Shown: positions 8,157 to 15,625, counted from the stretch's first letter. The stretch: DNA of 64,000 nucleotides from Desulforamulus reducens MI-1 (GCF_000016165.1 NC_009253.1:2638332-2702331), one strand, 5' to 3'. A program made the numbers and translations. Notes: a model not told the origin generated them from the sequence alone.

Positions 8157-8194
8157 ACCCTCCTTGAATTTTACGGTAAGCTTCCGTTCTTACC
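8157..8194 (-). promoter_or_regulatory. Putative CsrA-binding leader of flagellin 1
   Basis: On the mRNA, GGTAAG/CTTACC (8175-8180 with 8189-8194) form a 6-bp stem whose loop AACGGAAG presents GGA. A second GGA lies in the Shine-Dalgarno CAAGGAGGG (8158-8166). The two-site arrangement, one hairpin upstream and one at the ribosome site, is that known for CsrA repression of Bacillus hag. Confidence 0.6.
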
Positions 8195-8224
8195 TTGTTT
8201 TAGTGGCTATAAGCTTAATGGCTG

Positions 8225-8404
8225 CTAATTAGCAGCCGGGCAGTTTTCCCCTGCCAACTCCAGTAATTCAGTACGGACAATATCCATACTGTTGGGGGCT
8301 TGGATGCCCAGTTTTACGGTATTGCCGATGACCTCCAGGACCACCACTTTGACTTCCTTATTAATAACAACGGACTGGTTTTCCTTACGGGTTAATACCA
8401 GCAC
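8225..8404 (-). CDS. csrA: CsrA carbon storage/flagellin translation regulator
   Basis: A 59-aa RNA-binding protein read from GTG 8404: it opens MLVLTRKENQSVVI, continues KVVVLEVIGNTVKLGIQAP and ends with a short acidic helix. This is the full CsrA fold (five strands plus a helix), with the conserved start LxLTRKxxQS and GxxVxLGIxAP. GGATGGTGA lies 6 nt before the GTG. CsrA dimers bind GGA in RNA hairpin loops and repress flagellin translation in Gram-positive bacteria. Its usual partner gene fliW is not in this window. An 18-nt perfect palindrome (8220-8237) covers the stop codon before flagellin 1. Confidence 0.93.
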   Translation of the reverse strand: MLVLTRKENQSVVINKEVKVVVLEVIGNTVKLGIQAPNSMDIVRTELLELAGENCPAAN

Positions 8405-8475
8405 TATTAATCACCATCCCTTGTGATTTTGTTGACCACCCTCTTTCGTGAACACCCACAATCCTTTGTGGTTTT
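8405..8475 (-). promoter_or_regulatory. csrA leader with two GGA-loop hairpins (candidate autoregulation)
   Basis: On the mRNA, CCACAA-AGGA-TTGTGG (8456-8471) is a perfect 6-bp stem with tetraloop AGGA. AATCAC/GTGATT (8409-8414 with 8423-8428) close a loop AAGGGATG that holds part of the csrA ribosome-binding site. Both fit the CsrA target rule of GGA in a loop, so CsrA may repress its own translation. Confidence 0.55.
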
Positions 8476-8560
8476 ACCAACCACAGCATTGTTGCTGCAA
8501 TTTGTTGTTAACGTTGGTGTGTCATTGTATTAATGCTTCATTTTGTAGCATTTGTTTATA

Positions 8561-8587
8561 TGATCGGTTGCTTTTAACCAGACTTTA
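8561..8587 (-). promoter_or_regulatory. Sigma-28-type promoter of csrA-flagellin 1
   Basis: TAAA (8584-8587), a 15-nt spacer and ACCGATCA (8561-8568) match the flagellar sigma factor consensus TAAA-N15-GCCGATAT at TAAA and CCGAT. Transcription would begin about 150 nt before csrA. Confidence 0.65.
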
Positions 8588-8679
8588 GTCTATGGGTTAA
8601 AAGTTTTTGCTGAGTCTGTATAAGTTGAAAGCATTAGACGAACAATAATGCTACGTTTTGTTGCAATGTGTCGTTATTA

Positions 8680-8700
8680 ATCGAAACTTCGATGTATAAT
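8680..8700 (+). promoter_or_regulatory. Promoter/operator of the XRE regulator gene
   Basis: TATAAT at 8695-8700 is preceded by a perfect inverted repeat ATCGAA-AC-TTCGAT (8680-8693) in the spacer. A repressor bound there would block the promoter, so autorepression by the XRE protein is plausible. Confidence 0.45.
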
Positions 8701-8735
8701 TTATCTAGCATTGATTGTTAATTATGAGGTGAGCT

Positions 8736-9167
8736 ATGTTTGCAAAACGGTTGATTGAGTTACGAACACGGGAAAAGCTGACACAAAAAGAGCTGGCGGC
8801 CAAGTTAAACCTGGGACGAGGGGCCCTGTCTCTTTATGAAATCGGACAGAGAGAACCAGATTTGCAGACCGTGAAAAATATGGCAGATTATTTCAATGTT
8901 AGTGCGGACTATTTGTTGGGCAGAACAAAGGTAATGTCCGGTAATGAAAGGGTTCAGTTAGATCCACTTTATGTGGATATGATCAGAGCCTGGGAAAACA
9001 AAAAAGGAACCCCTGAACAAATGAAAGAGGCTCTGGAAATTAACCACGGTTACATTGAACTTATCAAAGAATGGGAAAAAGAAGGTATGAGTCCAAATAA
9101 AGTTAAGGAAATATGGAATAAGATGTTGGAGGTAAAATCCCTGTTGGATTCGCCAAAGAAAAAATAA
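8736..9167 (+). CDS. XRE-family HTH transcriptional regulator
   Basis: A 143-aa protein. The N-terminal Cro/CI-type helix-turn-helix (about residues 5-60, LRTREKLTQKELAAKLNLGRGALSLYE then a recognition helix and VSADYLLGRT) is clear. The C-terminal 75 residues are charged and helical with no identified domain. GAGGTGAGCT precedes the ATG. It is the only plus-strand gene in the flagellar block and diverges from csrA with a shared 330-nt intergenic region. It may therefore control its own gene or csrA, which is inference. Confidence 0.85.
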   Translation: MFAKRLIELRTREKLTQKELAAKLNLGRGALSLYEIGQREPDLQTVKNMADYFNVSADYLLGRTKVMSGNERVQLDPLYVDMIRAWENKKGTPEQMKEALEINHGYIELIKEWEKEGMSPNKVKEIWNKMLEVKSLLDSPKKK

Positions 9168-9203
9168 GGAATTTTAATTGTCTGTTGTATGTATTGGAAT
9201 AAT

Positions 9204-9638
9204 TTATTTTTTAGGTAAATGCTCTTGTTTGTAGGTTCCTTGCAGAAAAAATTGGGCCAAACGAAAGCCTTGAAGCAAACCTTCCCGAAAGGTAGCATTC
9301 ATGGACAGGGCATTTAAGTTACCAGTGATCTCCTCAAAGGAATAAAAGATTTCCTCAATATGAGGGTGTCCATGTTCCTTTAATGTTTGGTTAACCTCTT
9401 GCAGTTGATTTTTTAGCCGGTTATAGGTTTCCAACTCCGATTGGTTTAAAAAGGCTTCAAGATTGGTTCCATTGTCAAACTTAATTTGATCCACCGGGTT
9501 GTCCTGCAAAGATGTCGGAAGTTTTTTGTCTCTATTCAGTGCATTAATAAACATCTCAATATCCGCTATTTGCATTTTTTCAAGCCTGGGTACCAATTGA
9601 GCCAGGCCTTCCCCCTTTCTGTACCTGGTTAACTCCAC
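9204..9638 (-). CDS. Uncharacterised protein between the two flagellin genes
   Basis: I do not recognise this 144-aa protein. It has no signal peptide, Cys or membrane segment. It is predicted mostly helical, with a central Gln/Glu-rich helix (ETYNRLKNQLQEVNQTLKE) and a C-terminal hydrophobic helix (FREGLLQGFRLAQFFLQG). It starts at GTG 9638 behind GAGGC-AAAGG. It is not FliW or a FliS-like chaperone by sequence that I can see. Its place inside the flagellin cluster suggests a motility role, but nothing in the protein proves it. Confidence 0.6.
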   Translation of the reverse strand: MELTRYRKGEGLAQLVPRLEKMQIADIEMFINALNRDKKLPTSLQDNPVDQIKFDNGTNLEAFLNQSELETYNRLKNQLQEVNQTLKEHGHPHIEEIFYSFEEITGNLNALSMNATFREGLLQGFRLAQFFLQGTYKQEHLPKK

Positions 9639-9753
9639 AAGACCTTTGCCTCAATGCAATGGGACTTTTGTCTTATTATTGATAATTTTCACTATTCGAC
9701 AATTGGATGCTTATTCCTTGTTATTTAAAGCATAATTATTAGAAAATATTAGT

Positions 9754-9880
9754 AGACCCTGATGCTTATGGCATAGGGTCTTTTCTCAGCAAGTCAGAAA
9801 GTATAAAACTTTCCGACTTGCATAAGGGCAAACTAAGGCTCTGCCGGCGTCTAAAAGACTTGGCGGAGCCAAGTTTTTCT
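9754..9880 (+). repeat. Three tandem strong hairpins (possible ncRNA or mobile palindromic element)
   Basis: H1 (9754-9781): AGACCCT/AGGGTCT with inner ATGC/GCAT, followed by TTTTCTC. H2 (9789-9821): GCAAGTC-A-GAAAGT pairs with ACTTTC-C-GACTTGC. H3 (9837-9870): GGCTCTGCC pairs with GGCGGAGCC over 9 bp with an inner GTCT/AGAC stem, followed by AAGTTTTTCT. H1 and H3 look like plus-strand terminators, yet no plus-strand gene ends here. Confidence 0.55.
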
Positions 9881-9939
9881 AATTGGAATCTACTGTTGTC
9901 ATTGCAACATAATTGTTGTCGTGATTTAAAGCAATAAAA

Positions 9940-9966
9940 AGAGACCCTAGAAGGTCTAAGGTCTCT
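9940..9966 (-). terminator. Terminator of flagellin 2
   Basis: On the minus strand, AGAGACC and GGTCTCT form a 7-bp stem followed by TTTTTATT, 17 nt after the flagellin 2 stop. Confidence 0.85.
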
Positions 9967-9982
9967 CTGTATAGTTGATGAA

Positions 9983-11629
9983 TTAACGTAGCAGTTGCAG
10001 TACACCCTGGGGCTGCTGGTTGGCTTGGGCCAGCATAGCCTGGGCTGCCTGGGAGAGGATGTTGTTCTTGGTGAACTCCATCATTTCCTTAGCCATATCT
10101 ACGTCACGGATACGTGATTCAGCGGCGGTCAAGTTTTCGGAAGAAGTGTTTAGGTTGTTAATGGTGTGCTCTAAGCGGTTTTGTACAGCACCCAATTTGG
10201 ATCTCTCGGAAGAAACATTCTTGATAGCAGAGTCAAGTGAAGTCAGAGCTGTAGAAGCACCCCCAGCAGTAGAAATATCAACGCCGGAAATTCCAAGAGC
10301 AGCTGAACGCATATCACCGATTCCAAAAGTAATGGTTTGACTACGATTTGCGCCAATCTGGAAGGTCATTCCACCATTACCTGCAGCTTCTGTTTGAGCA
10401 GAACTTAAACCTAAATCTGAAACAGCGGTCTGTCCAGTCAGATCTTTTAAATTGATCGAACCACTTGGGCTATTAATTTCAAAGCGCCCATCATCAGTAA
10501 CAGTAACGGTAACTGCTTCAACATAACCTTCCTGACCTGCAGTTTTAGCTGTGCCAGTATTGTAGGTATTAATTGCGGCATTAATTTGAGTTTGAAGGGC
10601 AGTTGCTGCGCTAGCCATGGTATCTCCATTGTTTACAGTTAAGGCACCAGATTGTCCAATTAAGGTATCACCAAGGTACACATCAAATTTTTGCGCAGCA
10701 ATATTTGTACCATTATATTTATCTGTACCAAGGTTAGCTGCAGCGGATACTGCTCCATCAGTTTGCGAGAGTAGCTTTGCTCCTACAGATGTACCAGCTG
10801 CAATAGTTGTTACAGTTACCTCAGATTTGGTACCTTGTGTACCACTTTGTAGAACCATTTTATTAGTACCATCAAGGTAACCAGAAATGTGAGTAACGTT
10901 CTTTCCAGAATTATCAATTGCTGTATTAATAGCATTAATAATGGTATCCTTCGCTTTATTAAGCGTGGTTGCATCTGCACTTGATAAGTTGGAATTAAGT
11001 AACGATTTTTCCTCTGTGGTTAACAAAGTATCCCAGTTTACGTCAATTTTTTGTCCATCAATTGTTAAAGTATCAGTACCAAAAGTTAAATTTGCACCCG
11101 ACCAGTCACCTTTCAGAGCATTAGCGCCTGTCATTGTTGCAGCTGTAAGCTTACCTACAACTCCACCTATCGTTGTATTGGCACCAACTGCCGCCCCTGC
11201 AGCGCCTTTTAAAGAACCGTTTAACAACTTCTGAGTGTTAAATTCTGTAGTATTACCAATGCGGTCAATTTCACTCTTTAACTGTGTTACTTCATCCTGT
11301 AGGGCTTTACGGTCATCGGCAGTGTTGGTACCGTTAACAGACTGGTCAGCCAATTCGCGCATACGCTGCAGAATGCTATGTGTTTCATTTAAAGCACCTT
11401 CAGCCGTTTGAATCATAGAGATACCATCCTGAGCGTTACGAGCCGCTTGATCCAGTCCACGGATTTGGCCACGCATTTTCTCAGAAATTGCCAGACCAGC
11501 AGCATCGTCACCGGCACGGTTGATGCGGAGACCGGAAGAAAGTTTCTCCAGGGCTTTGTTGGTTTGAATACCATTGTTACTTAACTGACGATAGGTGTTA
11601 AGGGCTGCAATATTGTGGTTAATTCTCAT
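9983..11629 (-). CDS. Flagellin 2 (548 aa)
   Basis: Second complete filament subunit. Its N-terminal 130 residues and C-terminal 95 residues are almost identical to those of flagellin 1 ([17 protein letters not shown]..., [17 protein letters not shown]..., [10 protein letters not shown]). The middle (about 145-440) is unrelated to flagellin 1 and about 165 residues shorter. GGGAGGAATAACAC precedes the ATG. It has its own sigma-28-type promoter (11731-11757), a GGA-loop hairpin leader and its own terminator, so it can be expressed separately from flagellin 1. Confidence 0.95.
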   Translation of the reverse strand: MRINHNIAALNTYRQLSNNGIQTNKALEKLSSGLRINRAGDDAAGLAISEKMRGQIRGLDQAARNAQDGISMIQTAEGALNETHSILQRMRELADQSVNGTNTADDRKALQDEVTQLKSEIDRIGNTTEFNTQKLLNGSLKGAAGAAVGANTTIGGVVGKLTAATMTGANALKGDWSGANLTFGTDTLTIDGQKIDVNWDTLLTTEEKSLLNSNLSSADATTLNKAKDTIINAINTAIDNSGKNVTHISGYLDGTNKMVLQSGTQGTKSEVTVTTIAAGTSVGAKLLSQTDGAVSAAANLGTDKYNGTNIAAQKFDVYLGDTLIGQSGALTVNNGDTMASAATALQTQINAAINTYNTGTAKTAGQEGYVEAVTVTVTDDGRFEINSPSGSINLKDLTGQTAVSDLGLSSAQTEAAGNGGMTFQIGANRSQTITFGIGDMRSAALGISGVDISTAGGASTALTSLDSAIKNVSSERSKLGAVQNRLEHTINNLNTSSENLTAAESRIRDVDMAKEMMEFTKNNILSQAAQAMLAQANQQPQGVLQLLR

Positions 11630-11656
11630 TGTGTTATTCCTCCCTGAATGTTTATA

Positions 11657-11680
11657 CTCGCACGCATCCTTACGTTTGAG
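11657..11680 (-). promoter_or_regulatory. Putative CsrA-binding hairpin in the flagellin 2 leader
   Basis: CTC-AA-ACG pairs with CGT-GC-GAG, leaving the loop TAAGGATG, which contains the CsrA core AAGGATG. A second GGA is in the downstream ribosome site GGGAGGA. The layout is the same as in the flagellin 1 leader, although the sequences differ. Confidence 0.6.
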
Positions 11681-11690
11681 TTAAGCTTTG

Positions 11691-11719
11691 GTTGTCCCGG
11701 TCGGCCGCCCGGGGTTACC
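11691..11719 (-). promoter_or_regulatory. GC-rich hairpin near the 5' end of flagellin 2 mRNA
   Basis: CCCGG (11696-11700) pairs with CCGGG (11709-11713) around the loop TCGGCCGC, and an outer GGT/ACC extends it across an internal loop. It would start a few nt after the predicted transcription start and may stabilise the mRNA. Confidence 0.5.
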
Positions 11720-11730
11720 TTCTAATTCAT

Positions 11731-11757
11731 ATTTCGGTAACTTCTTCCGATGGTTTA
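11731..11757 (-). promoter_or_regulatory. Sigma-28-type promoter of flagellin 2
   Basis: TAAA (11754-11757), 15 nt and ACCGAAAT (11731-11738): same spacing and CCGA core as the csrA promoter. Confidence 0.65.
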
Positions 11758-11833
11758 GCCATTGCATCATACTGCAGCACTTTATGCTATTTTGTATTTT
11801 CGTTTTCATTTTGTTGCTTTGCACCAAATAAAA

Positions 11834-11857
11834 TAGCACCCTGTAAAGCGGGTGCTA
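11834..11857 (-). terminator. Terminator of the FlaG-like gene
   Basis: TAGCACCC and GGGTGCTA (8 bp) on the minus strand, followed by TTTTATTTGG. The 5' arm includes the stop codon of the gene. Confidence 0.75.
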
Positions 11858-12208
11858 GGCGTAACCATCCAACTGGACCCCTTTGGCATCTTCCAGATGG
11901 GCAGCCAGTTGGTCCAATTCATCATATTCAATTTCCTTCTCTTGGCCCGTTCGTTTATCCTTTAATACCATTCTAAGCCTGGGCGGCAGTTCCTTGATGA
12001 CAATTTGGATAGGGTAGTTCAGGGCTTCGACCAGGTGATTAAGGCGTTCCACAGCCCGGTTTAGTTCTTTTTTTAGCTGATTTTGATCCCGTCCCTGGGC
12101 TTGCATGAGGGTTTCCTCAACTCCGGCCTTGGGCTTTACGGTGGGTTCCAGGGATCGCATCATATCACTCATGATAATGGATTGCAGACCACCGGCGCCG
12201 ATTTTCAT
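11855..12208 (-). CDS. FlaG-like flagellar protein
   Basis: A 117-aa protein. The N-terminal half is polar with a Lys/Glu helix. The C-terminal half (LNHLVEALNYPIQIVIKELPPRLRMVLKDKRTGQ) matches the layout of FlaG proteins: helix, then a strand pair ending in a D-x-x-T-G turn. AAAGAGGTGATATAA precedes the ATG. FlaG affects filament length in several bacteria. The gene lies between flgL and flagellin 2, a normal place for flaG. Similarity is moderate, so I call it FlaG-like only. Confidence 0.6.
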   Translation of the reverse strand: MKIGAGGLQSIIMSDMMRSLEPTVKPKAGVEETLMQAQGRDQNQLKKELNRAVERLNHLVEALNYPIQIVIKELPPRLRMVLKDKRTGQEKEIEYDELDQLAAHLEDAKGVQLDGYA

Positions 12209-12244
12209 TTATATCACCTCTTTGTCGGTGTCTAATTTCTTAGA

Positions 12245-12316
12245 GGTGCCAGGCACACGCTCGTATGGTAGTGATTTCTCTGATACAAAGATTTCTGTCG
12301 GCGTGAGCCAGGCACC
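12245..12316. repeat. 72-nt imperfect inverted repeat, copy 1
   Basis: GGTGCCAGGCACACGC at the left end pairs with GCGTGAGCCAGGCACC at the right end, with two mismatches, around a loop of about 38 nt. Copy 2 at 15554-15625 has the same length, the same arms and a following CTAGG. Confidence 0.7.
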
Positions 12317-12348
12317 TAGGACTTTGGTCATCTCACCTTAATAAAAAC

Positions 12349-12388
12349 AACGTTCAGACAGCTTCTTTTTATGCAGTGCCTGAACGTT
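12349..12388 (-). terminator. Terminator after flgL
   Basis: AACGTTCAG and CTGAACGTT (9 bp) on the minus strand, followed by GTTTTTATT, just after the flgL stop. Confidence 0.75.
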
Positions 12389-12398
12389 TGTTGAGTAT

Positions 12399-13715
12399 TT
12401 ATTTTAAGTATTGTAATAGGCTGGTATTCAGTAGATTGGAGGCTGTCATTAAGGATGCCTGGTGTACAAGCTGGTTCTGGGCCACTTCAATGGTTAATTT
12501 GGTAATATCAGCCCCTTGAACATCAACTAGAATACTTTTCAATTTAATTTCCTGGTCATCCAATTGATCCTGCACTGCCTCCAGGTGGCGGGTTCTGGCC
12601 CCTACTCCGACACGTTGCTTCAGCATATCGTCATGGGCATTTTCCAAGTCTTTTAGGGAATCAGTTACTGCTTGGGAATCATTGTTTCTTAAATTCGTCA
12701 CTAACTTACTAAGAACCTCAAAGGGTCCGCCTACAACTTTGGTCATTTTTTGCCCGGGGTTCATGGGGTCATCCAGCTGATTGGCAGGATTTGTGGAGCT
12801 GGCTAATTTACCAAAGACCCCGTTTATAACACTGCGTTCGCCGCCAAAGAAAGTGGTATGCCCCTGTTTGGTGCTGTCCAGTGGATCACTGGATAGCACT
12901 TTAAAGGCCGTGGCGTCGTTATTAGCTTGTAGTACAATATGACCTTTGCCATCATCATCGACAGCGATGGTTTGTGTACCAAAGTTATCATCTAAGGCCT
13001 GCTGCATGGCATTTTTTATATCATCAAACTTACGGAAGCCCGGTGATATATAACCGCTTAAATCAATTTCTTTAACGTTATTCTCATCTAAGGCCACTTT
13101 AAAGGTCATGTCCTCGGCCTTTAGCACTTTGCCCTGGCTGAGGTCCACAGTGCCGGTAATGTAATTATCCGCTACCCCGGCAGCAACTACCTCATAGCTG
13201 TAACCAAAAATAATTTCCCGACTGACCAGGTTGGTATCTCCCCGGTAATAGATTTCGCCGCTGTCAGGGTCCCGATAGAAGGGTGGTTGACCGTTTTTCC
13301 GACCGGCAAATAAATATTTGCCCCCTAAGGCACTGTTAGCCATATCCACCATGGCGTCGATTTGCCGATCAATTTGCTCGGCAATGGCATTCCGATCTTC
13401 CGGTGTTAAAGTACCGTTGGCACCCTTATTAGCCTCTACCTTTGCATCCTGCAGAAGCTTCCCCATTGTATCCAGGGCCGAGTCGCTCTGGTTCAGGTAG
13501 GCCAAACCGTCCTTAATGTTACGGGAATATTGCTCGTTGCTGATCAAAGTAGCATTGACGGACATCAGATAACTTATTTGGCTGGGGCTATCTGATGGCC
13601 TGTTAATAGTTTTACCAGTGGAAGATTGCTCTTGATACTTGGCAGCTCTCTGTAAATTGTTTTGTATATAGTTGCGCAGGTTATTACCTAAAAGACTTGT
13701 AGATACTCGTAACAC
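12399..13715 (-). CDS. flgL: FlgL, flagellar hook-filament junction protein 3
   Basis: A 438-aa hook-associated protein HAP3. The N-terminus (MLRVSTSLLGNNLRNYIQNN...SSGKTINRPSDSP) and C-terminus (ITKLTIEVAQNQLVHQASLMTASNLLNTSLLQYLK) are flagellin-like D0/D1 helices. The middle contains DPDSGEIYYRGD and further beta-rich domains, larger than in short FlgLs of about 300 aa. It starts 14 bp after flgK and is the last gene of the flgMNKL unit. It connects FlgK to the filament outside the cell. Confidence 0.95.
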   Translation of the reverse strand: MLRVSTSLLGNNLRNYIQNNLQRAAKYQEQSSTGKTINRPSDSPSQISYLMSVNATLISNEQYSRNIKDGLAYLNQSDSALDTMGKLLQDAKVEANKGANGTLTPEDRNAIAEQIDRQIDAMVDMANSALGGKYLFAGRKNGQPPFYRDPDSGEIYYRGDTNLVSREIIFGYSYEVVAAGVADNYITGTVDLSQGKVLKAEDMTFKVALDENNVKEIDLSGYISPGFRKFDDIKNAMQQALDDNFGTQTIAVDDDGKGHIVLQANNDATAFKVLSSDPLDSTKQGHTTFFGGERSVINGVFGKLASSTNPANQLDDPMNPGQKMTKVVGGPFEVLSKLVTNLRNNDSQAVTDSLKDLENAHDDMLKQRVGVGARTRHLEAVQDQLDDQEIKLKSILVDVQGADITKLTIEVAQNQLVHQASLMTASNLLNTSLLQYLK

Positions 13716-13729
13716 TGACCATCACCCCT

Positions 13730-15490
13730 TTACCTTATGCGGTTGATTAGGTAATCCAGCATTTCATCCTGCATGGAAATCATGCGGGCACAGGCCTGGT
13801 AGCCATACTGGTATTGAATTACTTTAGTTAGTTCTTCATCTATGGAAACGCCAGAAACAGATTGCCGAAGGGCCTCAATTTGTTGGCCGATGGCCTGCTG
13901 GTTCTCCAACATATTGTCGTGGTGGTCCGCCGCAGCACCCACCTGAGCAACAATGCCTTGGAAAAAATTTTCAAAGGTAGTATCCAAAACATAGGCATCC
14001 TTTGGCTGACCAAAGAGATAGCTTAGACCAATATTGGAACCAGTGGCCTGCACCTTTAGGGTTCCTTCGCCGTTATTGGCCGATAATACAATGTGTCCTA
14101 AGCCATCGTCCCCCACCGTAAACTCCCCTTTACCAAATTTTTGGTCCAGGGCCTTTTGCATAGCAGCTTTTATTTCGCCAAAGTTTCTGTATCCCAGGGC
14201 CAATTCCCCATCCAGATAGAGGTCAATTTCCTGTTTATTGCCACCGGGTCCTTCCACAGTAAAGCGAGTTTGGGACAGATCTGTAAAGGTTCTGCCGTTC
14301 CGTACATCTTCATCTCCGGTTAGGGTCCGAATGGGGGTACTGCGAAGCTGAGCCACGGCCAGAGCATTTTCGCCGATGATAACCTCAGGATTATTTTTTA
14401 TCTCATCGCCCAGAGAAATATCTGCAGCCCCGTTGCCGGTAAAGAAGCTAAAGGGTTTCGTAATTTTCGCCGGACCCGGTAGGCCAGACTTTTCATTGAC
14501 TCGATCGATAATGGATTTTGCTAACAAATCCAACTTATTTGAAACAGACAGGTTCTCTAACCTAGCTGATTCTTGGCCTAAAATACTTCCCCTGCCAGCT
14601 CCTTCTGGTGCGGTGTTAAAGTAGTCGGCCATGGTGGTAAGGTTGATAACATCCTTCCCATCCACTGCCAGATGATTTTCATTGCCATCTTTTCCGGCAT
14701 AGGGAACTAGAGAGAGTTTTGAAGTAATAACCTTGCCATTGACATCATTTTTTACCAGCAATCCAGAGGTTTCAATAAAGCGAACTTCGATGCCTCCGTT
14801 GTCCTGGGTGTCTACACTGATGTGGCCAAATTTAGCCAACTCATCCAGCAGTTTATCTCGCTCATCCAGCAGATCGTTTGGCTGGGCCCCGTTGCCAATC
14901 ACGTTAATAATGGTGTTGGACAGTTCGGCAATACGAGTTGTTAAGTGGTTCACTTGATCCACTTGATACTGTAAGGAACTGTTGACTGTTTTATCAATGT
15001 TGGAAAGTTGATTGTGCATTTGCCGGAAGATGGTGGCCAATTCGTCACCGGTTTCCTTTACGGCCTTTTTAACCCCTGGGTCCTGGGGCGAGTTATTTAG
15101 GTTTTGCCAATCATTGAAGAAGTTCAGTAGGGTTAATTGCAATCCCCTGCCGTCCGGTTCCAGAAAAACTGTTTCTGTCCTTTTGGCCATATCCAGCTTT
15201 TTTTCCCAGTACCCTTCGAAGCTACCGGAATTGCGCATTTGAACGTCCAGATAGTAGTCCCGGATGCGTCTAACTTCTTTTACGTCAGCACCTGTACCCA
15301 GTTGGCCGGGGGTCATTGCTGTTAAATAGTCCGGCCGAGTCCAGGGGGTAGAGGGAGAAATAACCGCTTCCTGCCTGGAATAGCCGGGTGTATTGGCATT
15401 GGTAATATTATGCCCTGTGACATCCATGGCTTTACGATATACCTGGGTGCCCCGTTTTGCAATTTCTAAGCCGAACCATGTACTGGTCAT
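13730..15490 (-). CDS. flgK: FlgK, flagellar hook-filament junction protein 1
   Basis: A 586-aa HAP1. The N-terminal rod/hook signature (WFGLEIAKRGTQVYRKAMDVTGHNITNANTPGYSRQ) and the C-terminal helix (SIDEELTKVIQYQYGYQACARMISMQDEMLDYLINRI) are typical. The middle holds a glycine-rich region and a domain (GYRNFGEIKAAMQKALDQKFG) that also appears in the neighbouring FlgL (ALDDNFGTQ), pointing to shared insertion domains. It is transcribed with flgM and flgN upstream. The 72-nt repeat copy 2 lies between flgN and flgK. Confidence 0.95.
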   Translation of the reverse strand: MTSTWFGLEIAKRGTQVYRKAMDVTGHNITNANTPGYSRQEAVISPSTPWTRPDYLTAMTPGQLGTGADVKEVRRIRDYYLDVQMRNSGSFEGYWEKKLDMAKRTETVFLEPDGRGLQLTLLNFFNDWQNLNNSPQDPGVKKAVKETGDELATIFRQMHNQLSNIDKTVNSSLQYQVDQVNHLTTRIAELSNTIINVIGNGAQPNDLLDERDKLLDELAKFGHISVDTQDNGGIEVRFIETSGLLVKNDVNGKVITSKLSLVPYAGKDGNENHLAVDGKDVINLTTMADYFNTAPEGAGRGSILGQESARLENLSVSNKLDLLAKSIIDRVNEKSGLPGPAKITKPFSFFTGNGAADISLGDEIKNNPEVIIGENALAVAQLRSTPIRTLTGDEDVRNGRTFTDLSQTRFTVEGPGGNKQEIDLYLDGELALGYRNFGEIKAAMQKALDQKFGKGEFTVGDDGLGHIVLSANNGEGTLKVQATGSNIGLSYLFGQPKDAYVLDTTFENFFQGIVAQVGAAADHHDNMLENQQAIGQQIEALRQSVSGVSIDEELTKVIQYQYGYQACARMISMQDEMLDYLINRIR

Positions 15491-15553
15491 TGTATACCAC
15501 CTTTTTAGCTGTCAGCCATCAGCTGTCAGCCATCAGTTATCTGCTTCTTCGAC

Positions 15554-15625
15554 GGTGCCAGGCGCACGCTCGTTTGAGAGCGATTGCTTGGTGCTTGGGA
15601 TTTGTAACGGCGTGAGCCAGGCACC
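15554..15625. repeat. 72-nt imperfect inverted repeat, copy 2
   Basis: Arms GGTGCCAGGCGCACGC and GCGTGAGCCAGGCACC frame a loop unlike that of copy 1. It lies between flgN and flgK and is preceded by a tandem CTGTCAGCCATCAG duplication at 15508-15537. Confidence 0.7.

Noticed and set aside
9766-10005. 79-aa minus ORF over the hairpin region
   Set aside because: It covers three hairpins and the flagellin 2 terminator; no coding character.
11680-11720. c-di-GMP riboswitch in the flagellin 2 leader
   Set aside because: AACC...GGGAC...AAAGC text is reminiscent of GEMM, but the conserved GNRA loop and GACGCAAAGC core are missing.
12105-12341. 78-aa plus ORF antisense to the FlaG-like gene
   Set aside because: Shadow that runs through the 72-nt repeat; no ribosome site.
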